Part shown: positions 52,848-60,720 of the stretch, in pieces
How positions within the stretch are numbered: position 1 is the first letter of the stretch
How the letters are laid out: each line of letters starts with the position of its first letter
Assembly: GCA_964596165.1 (NCBI GenBank)
Contig: CAZQTW010000014.1
Coordinates: forward strand, 1 to 64,000
DNA: 64,000 bases
Source: CAYUQT01 sp964596165
Lineage (GTDB): Bacteria; Planctomycetota; Phycisphaerae; UBA1845; JAFGLZ01
Reading direction: 5' to 3'
The notes under the pieces: generated by a model
Seen by the model: the letters and a program-made list of their open reading frames with translations, nothing else
Databases searched by the model: none
What the model was told of the DNA's origin: nothing
Made by a program: the position numbers and the translations under genes

Positions 52848-53486
52848 ATGAGTAGTCACCCGACGATCATCGACCGGATGTGCGACATCCGCGTCGTCCC
52901 GGTCTTTAGAACCGACCGGACGGACAAGCTGATCCCGGCCTCCAAGGCGTACTGTGAAGGCGGCATGAAGGTCGTCGAGTATACGATGACCATGCCGGAC
53001 GCCCTGAAGTGGATCGAGAAGGCCAGGGCCGAGCTTCCTGCCGACGCGAGGCTCGGCGCGGGGACGGTTCTCGATCCGGAAACGGCTCGCCTGGCGATCC
53101 TGGCCGGCGCCCAGTTCATCGTCTCACCCGGTCTGGCGCCGAAGGTCATCGAGACGTGCCATCGATACGGCATCCCGGTGGTACCCGGTGCGATGACTCC
53201 CTCCGAGATCATGCAGGCGCTGGATTTCGGCGTCGACCTGATCAAGGTCTTTCCGGCCAATATCGGATTACCCTACTTCGGCGACTTGGTCGCGCCGTTT
53301 CCGCAGGTTCGGTTCATCGCCGCGGGCGGTCCGATTCCGTCGGATCTGGCGAAACAGTATTTCGCGGCCGGCGCGAGTGCGGTGACGGTCGCGGGTCAGG
53401 GGCTCGACAAAGAGGCCTTTGAGGCCGGCGATTTCCGCGCGTTGACGGGCACGGTGAAACGGTACTTGTCGGCACTCTGCGTATAG
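52848..53486 (+). CDS. eda: KDPG/KHG aldolase
   Basis: 212 residues from ATG 52848. Class I aldolase of the Eda family: R-V-V-P-V-F-R near residue 15, G-A-G-T-V-L-D near 66, the Schiff-base lysine in D-L-I-K-V-F-P-A near 133 and A-A-G-G-P-I-P near 160. Normal length. Splits 2-keto-3-deoxy-6-phosphogluconate (or galactonate) to pyruvate and glyceraldehyde 3-phosphate; pyruvate would feed the 2-oxoacid dehydrogenase encoded downstream in the same operon. Confidence 0.92.
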   Translation: MSSHPTIIDRMCDIRVVPVFRTDRTDKLIPASKAYCEGGMKVVEYTMTMPDALKWIEKARAELPADARLGAGTVLDPETARLAILAGAQFIVSPGLAPKVIETCHRYGIPVVPGAMTPSEIMQALDFGVDLIKVFPANIGLPYFGDLVAPFPQVRFIAAGGPIPSDLAKQYFAAGASAVTVAGQGLDKEAFEAGDFRALTGTVKRYLSALCV

Positions 53487-53514
53487 GCCGGCGCCGTGGC
53501 GAATGGAGCCTATC

Positions 53515-54693
53515 ATGGCCAAGAAGACGAAAACGGCAGGAAAGGCTGACTTCCTGAAGCTACCGCTCCACGAGATGGAATCGATCGTAGCGCGTTTCGA
53601 ACAGCGCCTCCACGAGGCCCAGAAGAAGGCCCCGCCCAGCAAGGAATGGGTGAGAAAGGCCCTTCGACGGCAGGGCGCCGCCCGCTGCCCCATTCGGATC
53701 AAGCGCCACTCGTTGGACGTGGTCATCAAGTACGGCGACACCTTTGCCGACCTGTTCTGCGAGTTTCCGGACGACGTGGTTTGCGTCGCGCCTTATGACA
53801 TCACGATGGGCTACCAGCCGCCCGACAAGCCGAACCGCATCAATCCGGTGAAGGCGCTGATGACGGAGGCCCAATGGACCGACGAATGGGGCACGACATG
53901 GGGCCATGCGTACGGCGGCGTAGGCGCCACGCCGGTGGATCACCCGCTCAAAGACTGGTCGCAACTCGACGACTATCTGGCCCAATGCGTGCCCGATCCC
54001 AACGCCCCCGGCCGCCTCGACGAGGCCAAACGTATCATCGACATGCATCGTGACTCCAAGTATTGCGTGGGCCTGGTCCAATTGACTCTTTTCGAACGGA
54101 TGCACGCGTTGCGGGGCATGGAACAGCTTTTCATGGATTTCTGCATGAACGAGGTCGAAGTGGATCGTCTGAGCGAGGTCCTTACGGAGTACATGATCCA
54201 ACTTGTCCGTGCCTGGGCGAAACTCGGCGCCGATGCCCTCCTGTTCACCGACGATTGGGGGACGCAGAAGTCCCTGATGATCGGCGTCGATATGTGGAAA
54301 AGGTTCTTTGAGAGACCGTACCGACGGATCTTCGGCGAGGTTCACCGACACGGCATGGATGTGATCTTCCACAGTTGCGGTAACGTCACGGACATCGTCT
54401 CGCATCTCATCGACGTCGGCGTGGACGTGGTCGATCCCATCCAGCCGGGGGCGATGAACCCGAGCGAGATCGGGCATCGGTTCGGCGGCACGGTCGGTTT
54501 TTCGGGTGGGATTGACGACCAGCTTCTGGCGGTCTATACGCCTCGGCAATTGAAGGACGAGGTCCGCAAGACCATCGACACGCTCGGCAAGCCATACGGC
54601 AACGCGTACTTGGCCGGGCCGGCAAACATCTTGACGCCGGAGATTCCGCTGGAGAACCTTCGAGCGCTTTTCGAGGCGTGTCACGAGCAGTAG
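53515..54693 (+). CDS. UroD-family protein (methyltransferase type) in sugar-acid operon
   Basis: 392 residues from ATG 53515 (GGAG 6 bases upstream; the ATG at 53503 has no site). UroD/MtaA fold: a long N-terminal extension, F-T-D-D-W-G-T-Q-K-S-L-M centrally, F-H-S-C-G-N-V (His-x-Cys zinc-ligand region of corrinoid methyltransferases), V-D-P-I-Q-P-G-A and F-S-G-G-I-D-D near the end. The intact H-S-C distinguishes it from the homologue at 18881. HemE activity is unlikely. By family it could move methyl groups, for instance in demethylating a methoxylated substrate, but no corrinoid protein is present here. Confidence 0.85.
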   Translation: MAKKTKTAGKADFLKLPLHEMESIVARFEQRLHEAQKKAPPSKEWVRKALRRQGAARCPIRIKRHSLDVVIKYGDTFADLFCEFPDDVVCVAPYDITMGYQPPDKPNRINPVKALMTEAQWTDEWGTTWGHAYGGVGATPVDHPLKDWSQLDDYLAQCVPDPNAPGRLDEAKRIIDMHRDSKYCVGLVQLTLFERMHALRGMEQLFMDFCMNEVEVDRLSEVLTEYMIQLVRAWAKLGADALLFTDDWGTQKSLMIGVDMWKRFFERPYRRIFGEVHRHGMDVIFHSCGNVTDIVSHLIDVGVDVVDPIQPGAMNPSEIGHRFGGTVGFSGGIDDQLLAVYTPRQLKDEVRKTIDTLGKPYGNAYLAGPANILTPEIPLENLRALFEACHEQ

Positions 54694-54791
54694 GGGTCGC
54701 ACGCATCTCGCCCGCCGTGGCGATGACAACACGAGCGGGCGAAACGTTCGTACCCGGACAGGGCATGGCGCTTTTCAAGGAGATACGCAGA

Positions 54792-55601
54792 ATGAGAATC
54801 ATCCGCTATGTGGATACCGGAAACAAGGTGAAGCACGCCGCTGAACAGCCGGACGGGACGGCACGCGAGATCGACGGCGACATCTTCGGCGATTTCCAGG
54901 TGACCCGTCGTGCGGCGAACGTGAAGAAGCTGCTCGCCCCGGTCGAACCTGCCGCCTTCTTCTGCATCGGTCTGAATTACCGCCGCCACGCGGCGGAGGG
55001 CAACTCTCCGATTCCGGAGTGGCCGGTGCTGTTCATGAAGTCGCCGGGGGCCGTTCAGAACCCCGGCGATCCCGTCGAAATCCCGGCTCACCTGAAGAGC
55101 CACGAGGTGGACTACGAGTGTGAGCTGGCCGTCGTGATCGGCAAGCGATGCAAGAACGCCAAGAAGGCCGACGCTCTTGAGTACGTGCTTGGCTACACCT
55201 GCGCCAACGACGTGAGTGCCCGCGACTGGCAGGGCAAATGGGGCGGCGGACAGTGGTGCCGCGGAAAGACGTTCGACACGTTCGCTCCGCTCGGTCCTTG
55301 TCTGGTGACGCGAGAGGAAATCCCCAATCCCAATGCCCTGGGGATCAAGACGATTCTCAACGGCCGGGTGATGCAGGACTGGAACACCAACGACATGATC
55401 TTCGACGTACCGACGCTCATCGAGTTCCTCAGTGGCAGCACGACGTTGCTCCCGGGAACGGTGATCCTGACGGGGACGCCGCACGGTGTCGGCATTGCCC
55501 GCAAGCCGCCCGTCCTTCTGAAGCACGGCGACACGATTTCAGTCGATATCGAGAAGATCGGCACGCTCACCAATCCGGTGATCGACGAGCCGGTCCGGTG
55601 A
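54792..55601 (+). CDS. Fumarylacetoacetate hydrolase (FAH)-family protein
   Basis: 269 residues from ATG 54792 (AGGAGAT upstream). FAH C-terminal fold: C-I-G-L-N-Y-R-R-H-A near residue 58, metal ligands in D-Y-E-C-E-L-A-V-V near 100 and N-D-V-S-A-R-D-W-Q near 140, and G-T-P-H-G-V-G near 235. The family includes 2,4-diketo-3-deoxy-L-fuconate/rhamnonate hydrolases, oxaloacetate decarboxylases and hydratases. In this setting cleavage of a 2,4-diketo-3-deoxy sugar acid to pyruvate plus a hydroxy acid would be a second route to pyruvate. Substrate is inference. Confidence 0.88.
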   Translation: MRIIRYVDTGNKVKHAAEQPDGTAREIDGDIFGDFQVTRRAANVKKLLAPVEPAAFFCIGLNYRRHAAEGNSPIPEWPVLFMKSPGAVQNPGDPVEIPAHLKSHEVDYECELAVVIGKRCKNAKKADALEYVLGYTCANDVSARDWQGKWGGGQWCRGKTFDTFAPLGPCLVTREEIPNPNALGIKTILNGRVMQDWNTNDMIFDVPTLIEFLSGSTTLLPGTVILTGTPHGVGIARKPPVLLKHGDTISVDIEKIGTLTNPVIDEPVR

Positions 55602-55650
55602 TCGGACCGGAACGGGTTCCGTCAACAGAATCCGGCCGATGGAGCATGTG

Positions 55651-56715
55651 ATGTCAAAGATTCGATCTCGTGGGATCAAGCGAAAGGCGAAACGAACGAT
55701 TCCGAAGGGTCCAAGGGGCGATCGACACGCCGGGAGGGGCCTCAGTCGCGATCAACTGCTCTCGCTTTACCGCACGATGCAGGTGATCCGGCAGGAGGAA
55801 GAAGCCCTGGCCAAATCGCATCAGCGAGGACTGATCCCCGGTGCCTGCCACCTGTATATCGGCGAGGAGGCGGTCGCCGCCGGTGTCTGCGCGCATCTGC
55901 GGACCGACGACGTCGTATTCAGCACGCACCGCGGGCATGGCCACGCCCTGGCCAAGGGGGTCCCGCCACGACAGATCATCGCGGAGGTCTTCGGCCGCGC
56001 GACCGGCTGTTCCCGAGGTCGGGGTGGAAGCATGCATCTCTTTGCCCCCGAGTTCGGTCTGATGGGAACCAGCGGGATCGTTGCGCCCAGCATTCTCCAA
56101 GCAACCGGTGCCGGCTACAGTTTCAAGCTGCTCAAGGTCGATCGGATCGCCGTTGTGTTCTTCGGCGATGGCGCGGCGAACAACGGCGCCTTTCATGAAG
56201 GGCTGAACATGGGCAGCATCTGGAAGCTGCCGGTGGTCTACGTTTGTGAGAACAATCAGTTCGCCACGGAGGTCCCGTTCCATTACGCCACCGCCGGCGG
56301 GAGTATCGCCGCCAGGGCGGCCGGCTACGGGATGCCCGGCGTTCAGGTCGACGGCAACGACGTGTTGGCGGTCCACGAAGCGGCGGGCCGGGCCGTTCAA
56401 CGGGCTCGGACAGGCGGCGGTCCGACGCTCATTGAGTGCCTGACCTATCGTCTGCGGCCGCACTGCGAGGGAATGCAGGACTTCGGTTATCGAACGCGAG
56501 AGGAGGTCGAACAATGGAAAGGCCGCTGCCCCATCGTCCACCTGCGCAAGCTTCTCATTTCGAAACGCACCGCAACCGAAGCGGAACTGAACGAGATTGA
56601 TGCGGAGGTGAAGGCACTGATTGCCGACGCCGTGCGGTTCGCCGAGCAGAGCCCCTTGCCCGACCCCGCGACGGCCTCGCTCTTTGTCTATTCCGAGGAG
56701 GTGGCCCGTGCGTGA
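55651..56715 (+). CDS. 2-oxoacid dehydrogenase E1 component, alpha subunit
   Basis: 354 residues; ATG 55651 preferred over 55639 because GGAG lies 6 bases before it. A basic leader is followed by the E1-alpha TPP fold: F-S-T-H-R-G-H-G-H-A, R-G-G-S-M-H and the TPP-binding motif F-F-G-D-G-A-A-N-N-G-A-F-H-E (G-D-G ... N-N). Acts with the beta subunit to decarboxylate a 2-oxoacid (pyruvate or acetoin) and acylate the lipoyl domain. The beta gene overlaps its end by 8 bases. Confidence 0.92.
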   Translation: MSKIRSRGIKRKAKRTIPKGPRGDRHAGRGLSRDQLLSLYRTMQVIRQEEEALAKSHQRGLIPGACHLYIGEEAVAAGVCAHLRTDDVVFSTHRGHGHALAKGVPPRQIIAEVFGRATGCSRGRGGSMHLFAPEFGLMGTSGIVAPSILQATGAGYSFKLLKVDRIAVVFFGDGAANNGAFHEGLNMGSIWKLPVVYVCENNQFATEVPFHYATAGGSIAARAAGYGMPGVQVDGNDVLAVHEAAGRAVQRARTGGGPTLIECLTYRLRPHCEGMQDFGYRTREEVEQWKGRCPIVHLRKLLISKRTATEAELNEIDAEVKALIADAVRFAEQSPLPDPATASLFVYSEEVARA

Positions 56716-57685
56716 AATCACGTACATGCAGGCGACGCTCGAGGCCCTCTCTGAGGAGATGGCGAGGAACCCCCGGATCTTCGTCTTGGGCGAAGGCATC
56801 GGCAAGCGAGGCGGTAACTTCAATACGACACAGGGGTTATACGATCTCTACGGCCCTGAGCGATTGTGCGATACGCCCATCTGCGAGCGAGGATTCGTCG
56901 GGTTGGCGGCGGGAGCGGCCATGACCGGCACGCGCCCCGTCGTCGACTTCATGTTCGCCGACTTCGTCCTCGACGGCGCCGCGGAGATCATCAACCAGAT
57001 CGCGAAGATGCAATACATGAGTAGCGGCCGATTGAAGATGCCCGTGCTGCTTCGCGGTTGCATTGGAATCGGGCATTCGGCCGCGACCCATCATTCGGGC
57101 AGTTACTACGCGATGTACGGCCACTTCCCCGGGCTGCGCGTCGTCGTGCCCACGACTCCCTACGACGCCAAGGGACTGCTTAAGCGAGCGCTCACCTGCG
57201 ACGACCCGGTCATGTTCCTGGAACACCGTTCCGTGTTGACACTCAAGGGACCGGTGCCGGAAGAGGAGTATCAGGTCGAGTTCGGAAAGGCCTCGGTCGT
57301 TCGCGAGGGCGCCGACATTACGGTCGTTGGGATCGCCTTCATGGTGCAACAGACGCTGAAGGCCTGCGAGAAGCTCGCAACCGAAGGCATCGCGGTTGAG
57401 GTCATCGATCCGCGGACGGTGGCCCCGCTCGACGTCGACACGATCCTGGAGTCGGTGCACAAGACGGGTCGCCTGTTGATTGTCGATGAGAGCTTTGCAC
57501 CTTACGGTTTCGGGGCTGAGGTCGCCGCCCAAGTGGCCGATCGAGGGCTGGACGATCTGGACGCGCCCGTCCGCAGACTGAATGGCCTGCATACCCCCAC
57601 GCCTTACAGCCCGACGCTGGAGGCGACAGTGGTGCCGAATCCGGATAGCATCGCGCAGGCGATTCGGGACCTGATGGAGGAGTAG
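56708..57685 (+). CDS. 2-oxoacid dehydrogenase E1 component, beta subunit
   Basis: 325 residues from GTG 56708, which follows GAGGAGGTGG and overlaps the alpha gene. The transketolase-like fold shows L-G-E-G-I-G-K-R-G-G, G-F-V-G-L-A-A-G-A-A, H-S-G-S-Y-Y-A-M-Y-G-H, and E-V-I-D-P-R-T-V-A-P-L-D in the C-terminal domain. Partner of the alpha subunit. The mix of motifs does not separate pyruvate from acetoin dehydrogenase; the operon's pyruvate-forming enzymes favour pyruvate. Confidence 0.92.
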   Translation: MREITYMQATLEALSEEMARNPRIFVLGEGIGKRGGNFNTTQGLYDLYGPERLCDTPICERGFVGLAAGAAMTGTRPVVDFMFADFVLDGAAEIINQIAKMQYMSSGRLKMPVLLRGCIGIGHSAATHHSGSYYAMYGHFPGLRVVVPTTPYDAKGLLKRALTCDDPVMFLEHRSVLTLKGPVPEEEYQVEFGKASVVREGADITVVGIAFMVQQTLKACEKLATEGIAVEVIDPRTVAPLDVDTILESVHKTGRLLIVDESFAPYGFGAEVAAQVADRGLDDLDAPVRRLNGLHTPTPYSPTLEATVVPNPDSIAQAIRDLMEE

Positions 57686-57828
57686 GAGGCACGCAACACC
57701 GGCTCGGAGTCCGGGCTTTGGGAATGACGTCTTGCCGGGCGTCCGCCATGGATTCCTTGTCGGTTGTCTTTCGAGGCCTTGATACGGAGCGACTGCAGCC
57801 GCTCACACACGATACGAGGAACGTTGCA

Positions 57829-60603
57829 ATGGCATCCGCGATTACCGTCCCGCGCCTGGGCTGGGAGATGGAAGAGGCGGTCTTTGTCGAATGGCTCAAA
57901 AAGGATGGCGAACCCGTCAAGGAGGGCGAACCGCTCTTCGTCCTCGAGGGCGACAAGGCCGTCCAAGAGGTTGAGGCGATCGACGCCGGCATCCTGCGAA
58001 TCCCCCCGGACGCTCCGAAGCAAGGCGACACGGTAAAGGTGGGCGCTCTCCTGGGCTACATCGTGGAACAGGGCGAGATGGCTCCCTTTGAGATTGATGG
58101 AGCAATTCACGCTCCGGCCCAGCCGGCGTCCCCGGCGGCATCCGCCGAAGCGGTTGTCGTCGCCCCAATTGCCGCCGGCAAATGCTCGGCGCTGTCACAC
58201 GGCGGAAAGAAGACCTCGTGCGTGCGCCCCACATCCGGCATGCAAGGTCCAAGGGTCAGTCCCCGCGCGGCCCGTGTTGCCGCCGAACTCGGCATCGACT
58301 GGTCGCAGATCAGGGGCACCGGCAAGACGGGTCGCATTCGTGAGCAAGATGTCCGTGCGGCCGCCGCCCAGCGATCCGTCGGCGCCCCGGTCCGAGAGCC
58401 GGCGAACGCGGTCGGCGGGCAAAGACCGACCCCCGAGACCGTCGCGTCCGGTCGGGTCATTCCAGCCGGCCCGATCCGGAAGCGCATCGCCGATCGGATG
58501 GCCACCAGTGCCCATACGACCGCGCCCGTTACACTGACAACGACAGCCGATGTGACAAGCCTTGTTGCCTTGCGCTCGCGCCTGAAGTCGGAGGCCCAGG
58601 CGCGGAACGAGGCCGTTCCGGGCTTGACGGACATCATTACGAAGCTGACGGCCGCCGTGCTCCGCGATCATCCCCTGCTCTATTCCCGTTGGGGTGAAGA
58701 CAAGATCATCCGGCCGGACACGATCGACATCGGGATCGCCGTGGATACCGAGGCGGGCCTACTCGTGCCCGTGCTCCGCGATGTGCCCTCGTTAAGTCTG
58801 CGCCGGCTCACGGCGCGATCGCGCGATCTGATCGAGCGCGCACGGGCGCGGCGGCTGACCCCTGACGAAATGCAGGGCGGAACGTTTACCGTCACCAATC
58901 TCGGCCTCTTCGGCGTTGAGGCCTTCACGCCCATCATCAATCTGCCCGAGTGCGCCGTGCTCGGCATAGGGCGGATCGTGCGTCGGCCCGCTCTCGTCGG
59001 CGATCGGATCGAACCACGCGAGGTGATGACGTTGAGCCTGACGTTTGATCACCGTGTGGTCGACGGCGCGCCGGCCGCCCGATTCCTGGATGCGGTCCGT
59101 CAGGCGATTGAGCAGCCCGATCCGCTTCGCCTGGATGCGGGCTCGGTGGGTTCTTCCCCGTCGGCGGCAACCGCGGAGCCGGTCTCCGCCGGAAAGCCGA
59201 TTCCCGCATCCCTGCGCTCGCGCGAGGTGGTTATCATCGGTGCGGGTCCCGGCGGCTACGTCGCCGCGCTGAGGCTCGCGGCGATGGGCGGCAAGGCAAC
59301 GCTCATCGAGAGGAGCTGTGTGGGCGGTGTTTGCCTGAACACGGGATGCATCCCGACCAAGGCGTTGCTGCATCTCTCGAAGCTCTATTCCGAGTTAGCC
59401 TCCGCCGGGCCGATGGGCATCGAGGTGGGACAAGTCCGCCTCGACTTCGCCAAGGTGATCGCGCACAAGGACAAAGTGGTCGCGGGCCTGACCAAGGGCC
59501 TGAACACGCTGCTCAAGTCTCGGGGCGTGAAGGTGATCTCGGGAACCGCCCGTCTGGTTGACGCCCAAACGGTGGGTGTTGACTCGCCGGAAGGCGCCCT
59601 GCGAATCCAGGCCCCCAACGTTATCCTGGCTACCGGTACCGTGCCGGCGGTCCTACCCGGGCTCGAACCCGACGGCCGCTGCGTCTTGAACACCGACCAG
59701 GTCCTGTCGATGAAGACACTGCCCGAGTCGGTCCTGATCATCGGCGCGGGCCCGATCGGCGTGGAGTTCGCGACGATGCTGGCCGAGTTCGGCAGTCGCG
59801 TGACGCTCGTCGAGGCATTGGATCGCATCCTGCCTACGGTCGATGCCGAGGCCGCGAAAGAAGTGACCAAGTCACTGAAGAAACGCAAGGTGACGATCCA
59901 TTGTGCTACAAAAGTCGACGCCGTCGAACGTCGTGACGACCGCGCCGTGAGCCGATTGAGCAATGGTCATACGGTCGAGACGAACGTGGTCATTGTGGCG
60001 ATTGGTCGCCGAACGCAGATCGAGGGGCTGGGACTCGATGAGGCGGGCGTCCGGCACGACGGTCGGATCGTTCACATCGACGAGCATTGCATGACGAACG
60101 TACCCGGCATCCATGCCATCGGCGACATTACCGGCAAAGGCCCCTACGCGCACGTGGCCTATCGGCAGGCGATGGTTGCCGCCGGCTACATCATGGGTTC
60201 GCCGACGACGGAGGACTACCGCGTGGTACCGGCCGTTGTCTTCTCGCACCCGGAGGCGGCAGAAGTTGGCCTGAGCGAGGATGAGGCCAAGGCGGTTGGC
60301 ATCCAGGTTCAGACAGGGCGTTTCCGTTACCAGGCGAGCGGCGCCGCCCAGGCGTTCGGCGAGCCGGAAGGATTCTGCAAGCTGGTGGCCGAGGCGGGAA
60401 CGGGTCGGGTTCTAGGGGCCACGATGGTTGGCTTCCGCGCGGCCGAGGTGATCCACGAGGTTGCCGTCGCGATCAAGGCCGGAATGAACATCCATCAGAT
60501 CGCCGATACGATCCACGCGCACCCGTCATTGGCCGAGCCCGTTGCCGAGGCGGCCGATGCGTTATTGGGGATACCTCTGCACGCGCCCCGCAATACAGTG
60601 TGA
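57829..60603 (+). CDS. Fused 2-oxoacid dehydrogenase E2-E3 (lipoamide acyltransferase + dihydrolipoyl dehydrogenase)
   Basis: 924 residues from ATG 57829 (GAGGAA upstream). Domains in order: lipoyl domain with lipoylated Lys43 in E-G-D-K-A-V; Ala/Pro-rich linker (about 90-135); E1/E3-binding domain (S-P-R-A-A-R-V-A-A-E-L, about 142-178); second linker; E2 catalytic domain (about 205-440) with D-H-R-V-V-D-G and its catalytic His near 407; short linker; complete E3 from about 464, with G-A-G-P-G-G-Y, redox pair G-G-V-C-L-N-T-G-C-I-P-T-K, second G-A-G-P-I-G-V-E and the terminal H-A-H-P-S-L-A-E base. Both enzymes look active. E2 and E3 are normally separate chains. Confidence 0.92.
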   Translation: MASAITVPRLGWEMEEAVFVEWLKKDGEPVKEGEPLFVLEGDKAVQEVEAIDAGILRIPPDAPKQGDTVKVGALLGYIVEQGEMAPFEIDGAIHAPAQPASPAASAEAVVVAPIAAGKCSALSHGGKKTSCVRPTSGMQGPRVSPRAARVAAELGIDWSQIRGTGKTGRIREQDVRAAAAQRSVGAPVREPANAVGGQRPTPETVASGRVIPAGPIRKRIADRMATSAHTTAPVTLTTTADVTSLVALRSRLKSEAQARNEAVPGLTDIITKLTAAVLRDHPLLYSRWGEDKIIRPDTIDIGIAVDTEAGLLVPVLRDVPSLSLRRLTARSRDLIERARARRLTPDEMQGGTFTVTNLGLFGVEAFTPIINLPECAVLGIGRIVRRPALVGDRIEPREVMTLSLTFDHRVVDGAPAARFLDAVRQAIEQPDPLRLDAGSVGSSPSAATAEPVSAGKPIPASLRSREVVIIGAGPGGYVAALRLAAMGGKATLIERSCVGGVCLNTGCIPTKALLHLSKLYSELASAGPMGIEVGQVRLDFAKVIAHKDKVVAGLTKGLNTLLKSRGVKVISGTARLVDAQTVGVDSPEGALRIQAPNVILATGTVPAVLPGLEPDGRCVLNTDQVLSMKTLPESVLIIGAGPIGVEFATMLAEFGSRVTLVEALDRILPTVDAEAAKEVTKSLKKRKVTIHCATKVDAVERRDDRAVSRLSNGHTVETNVVIVAIGRRTQIEGLGLDEAGVRHDGRIVHIDEHCMTNVPGIHAIGDITGKGPYAHVAYRQAMVAAGYIMGSPTTEDYRVVPAVVFSHPEAAEVGLSEDEAKAVGIQVQTGRFRYQASGAAQAFGEPEGFCKLVAEAGTGRVLGATMVGFRAAEVIHEVAVAIKAGMNIHQIADTIHAHPSLAEPVAEAADALLGIPLHAPRNTV

Positions 60604-60630
60604 GCCGGTCCAGTGTCTGGATCGACTCAC
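60600..60630 (+). terminator. Hairpin at the end of the E2-E3 gene
   Basis: Starting at the stop codon, 60600-60613 pairs with 60617-60630: 13 of 14 positions pair (one G-T), with a TGT loop. No U-tract follows. Likely 3'-end stabiliser or part of the terminator region. Confidence 0.45.
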
Positions 60631-60663
60631 ATGCTGCGGTGACAGGAACTGAAGAAGGTTGGA

Positions 60664-60708
60664 CCCCGGGCGGTGCAACCGGATGGGCAAGCCTGTTGCC
60701 GCCCGGGG
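60664..60708. terminator. Strong GC hairpin between convergent operon and chemoreceptor gene
   Basis: 60664-60679 pairs with 60695-60708: a 10-bp CCCCGGGCGG stem plus 4 more pairs across a 2-base bulge, 15-base loop. It lies between convergent genes 60 bases after the operon and 12 bases after the chemoreceptor stop, so it can end both transcripts, though no T-run flanks it. Confidence 0.55.
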
Positions 60709-60720
60709 GTGTTGGACGCA

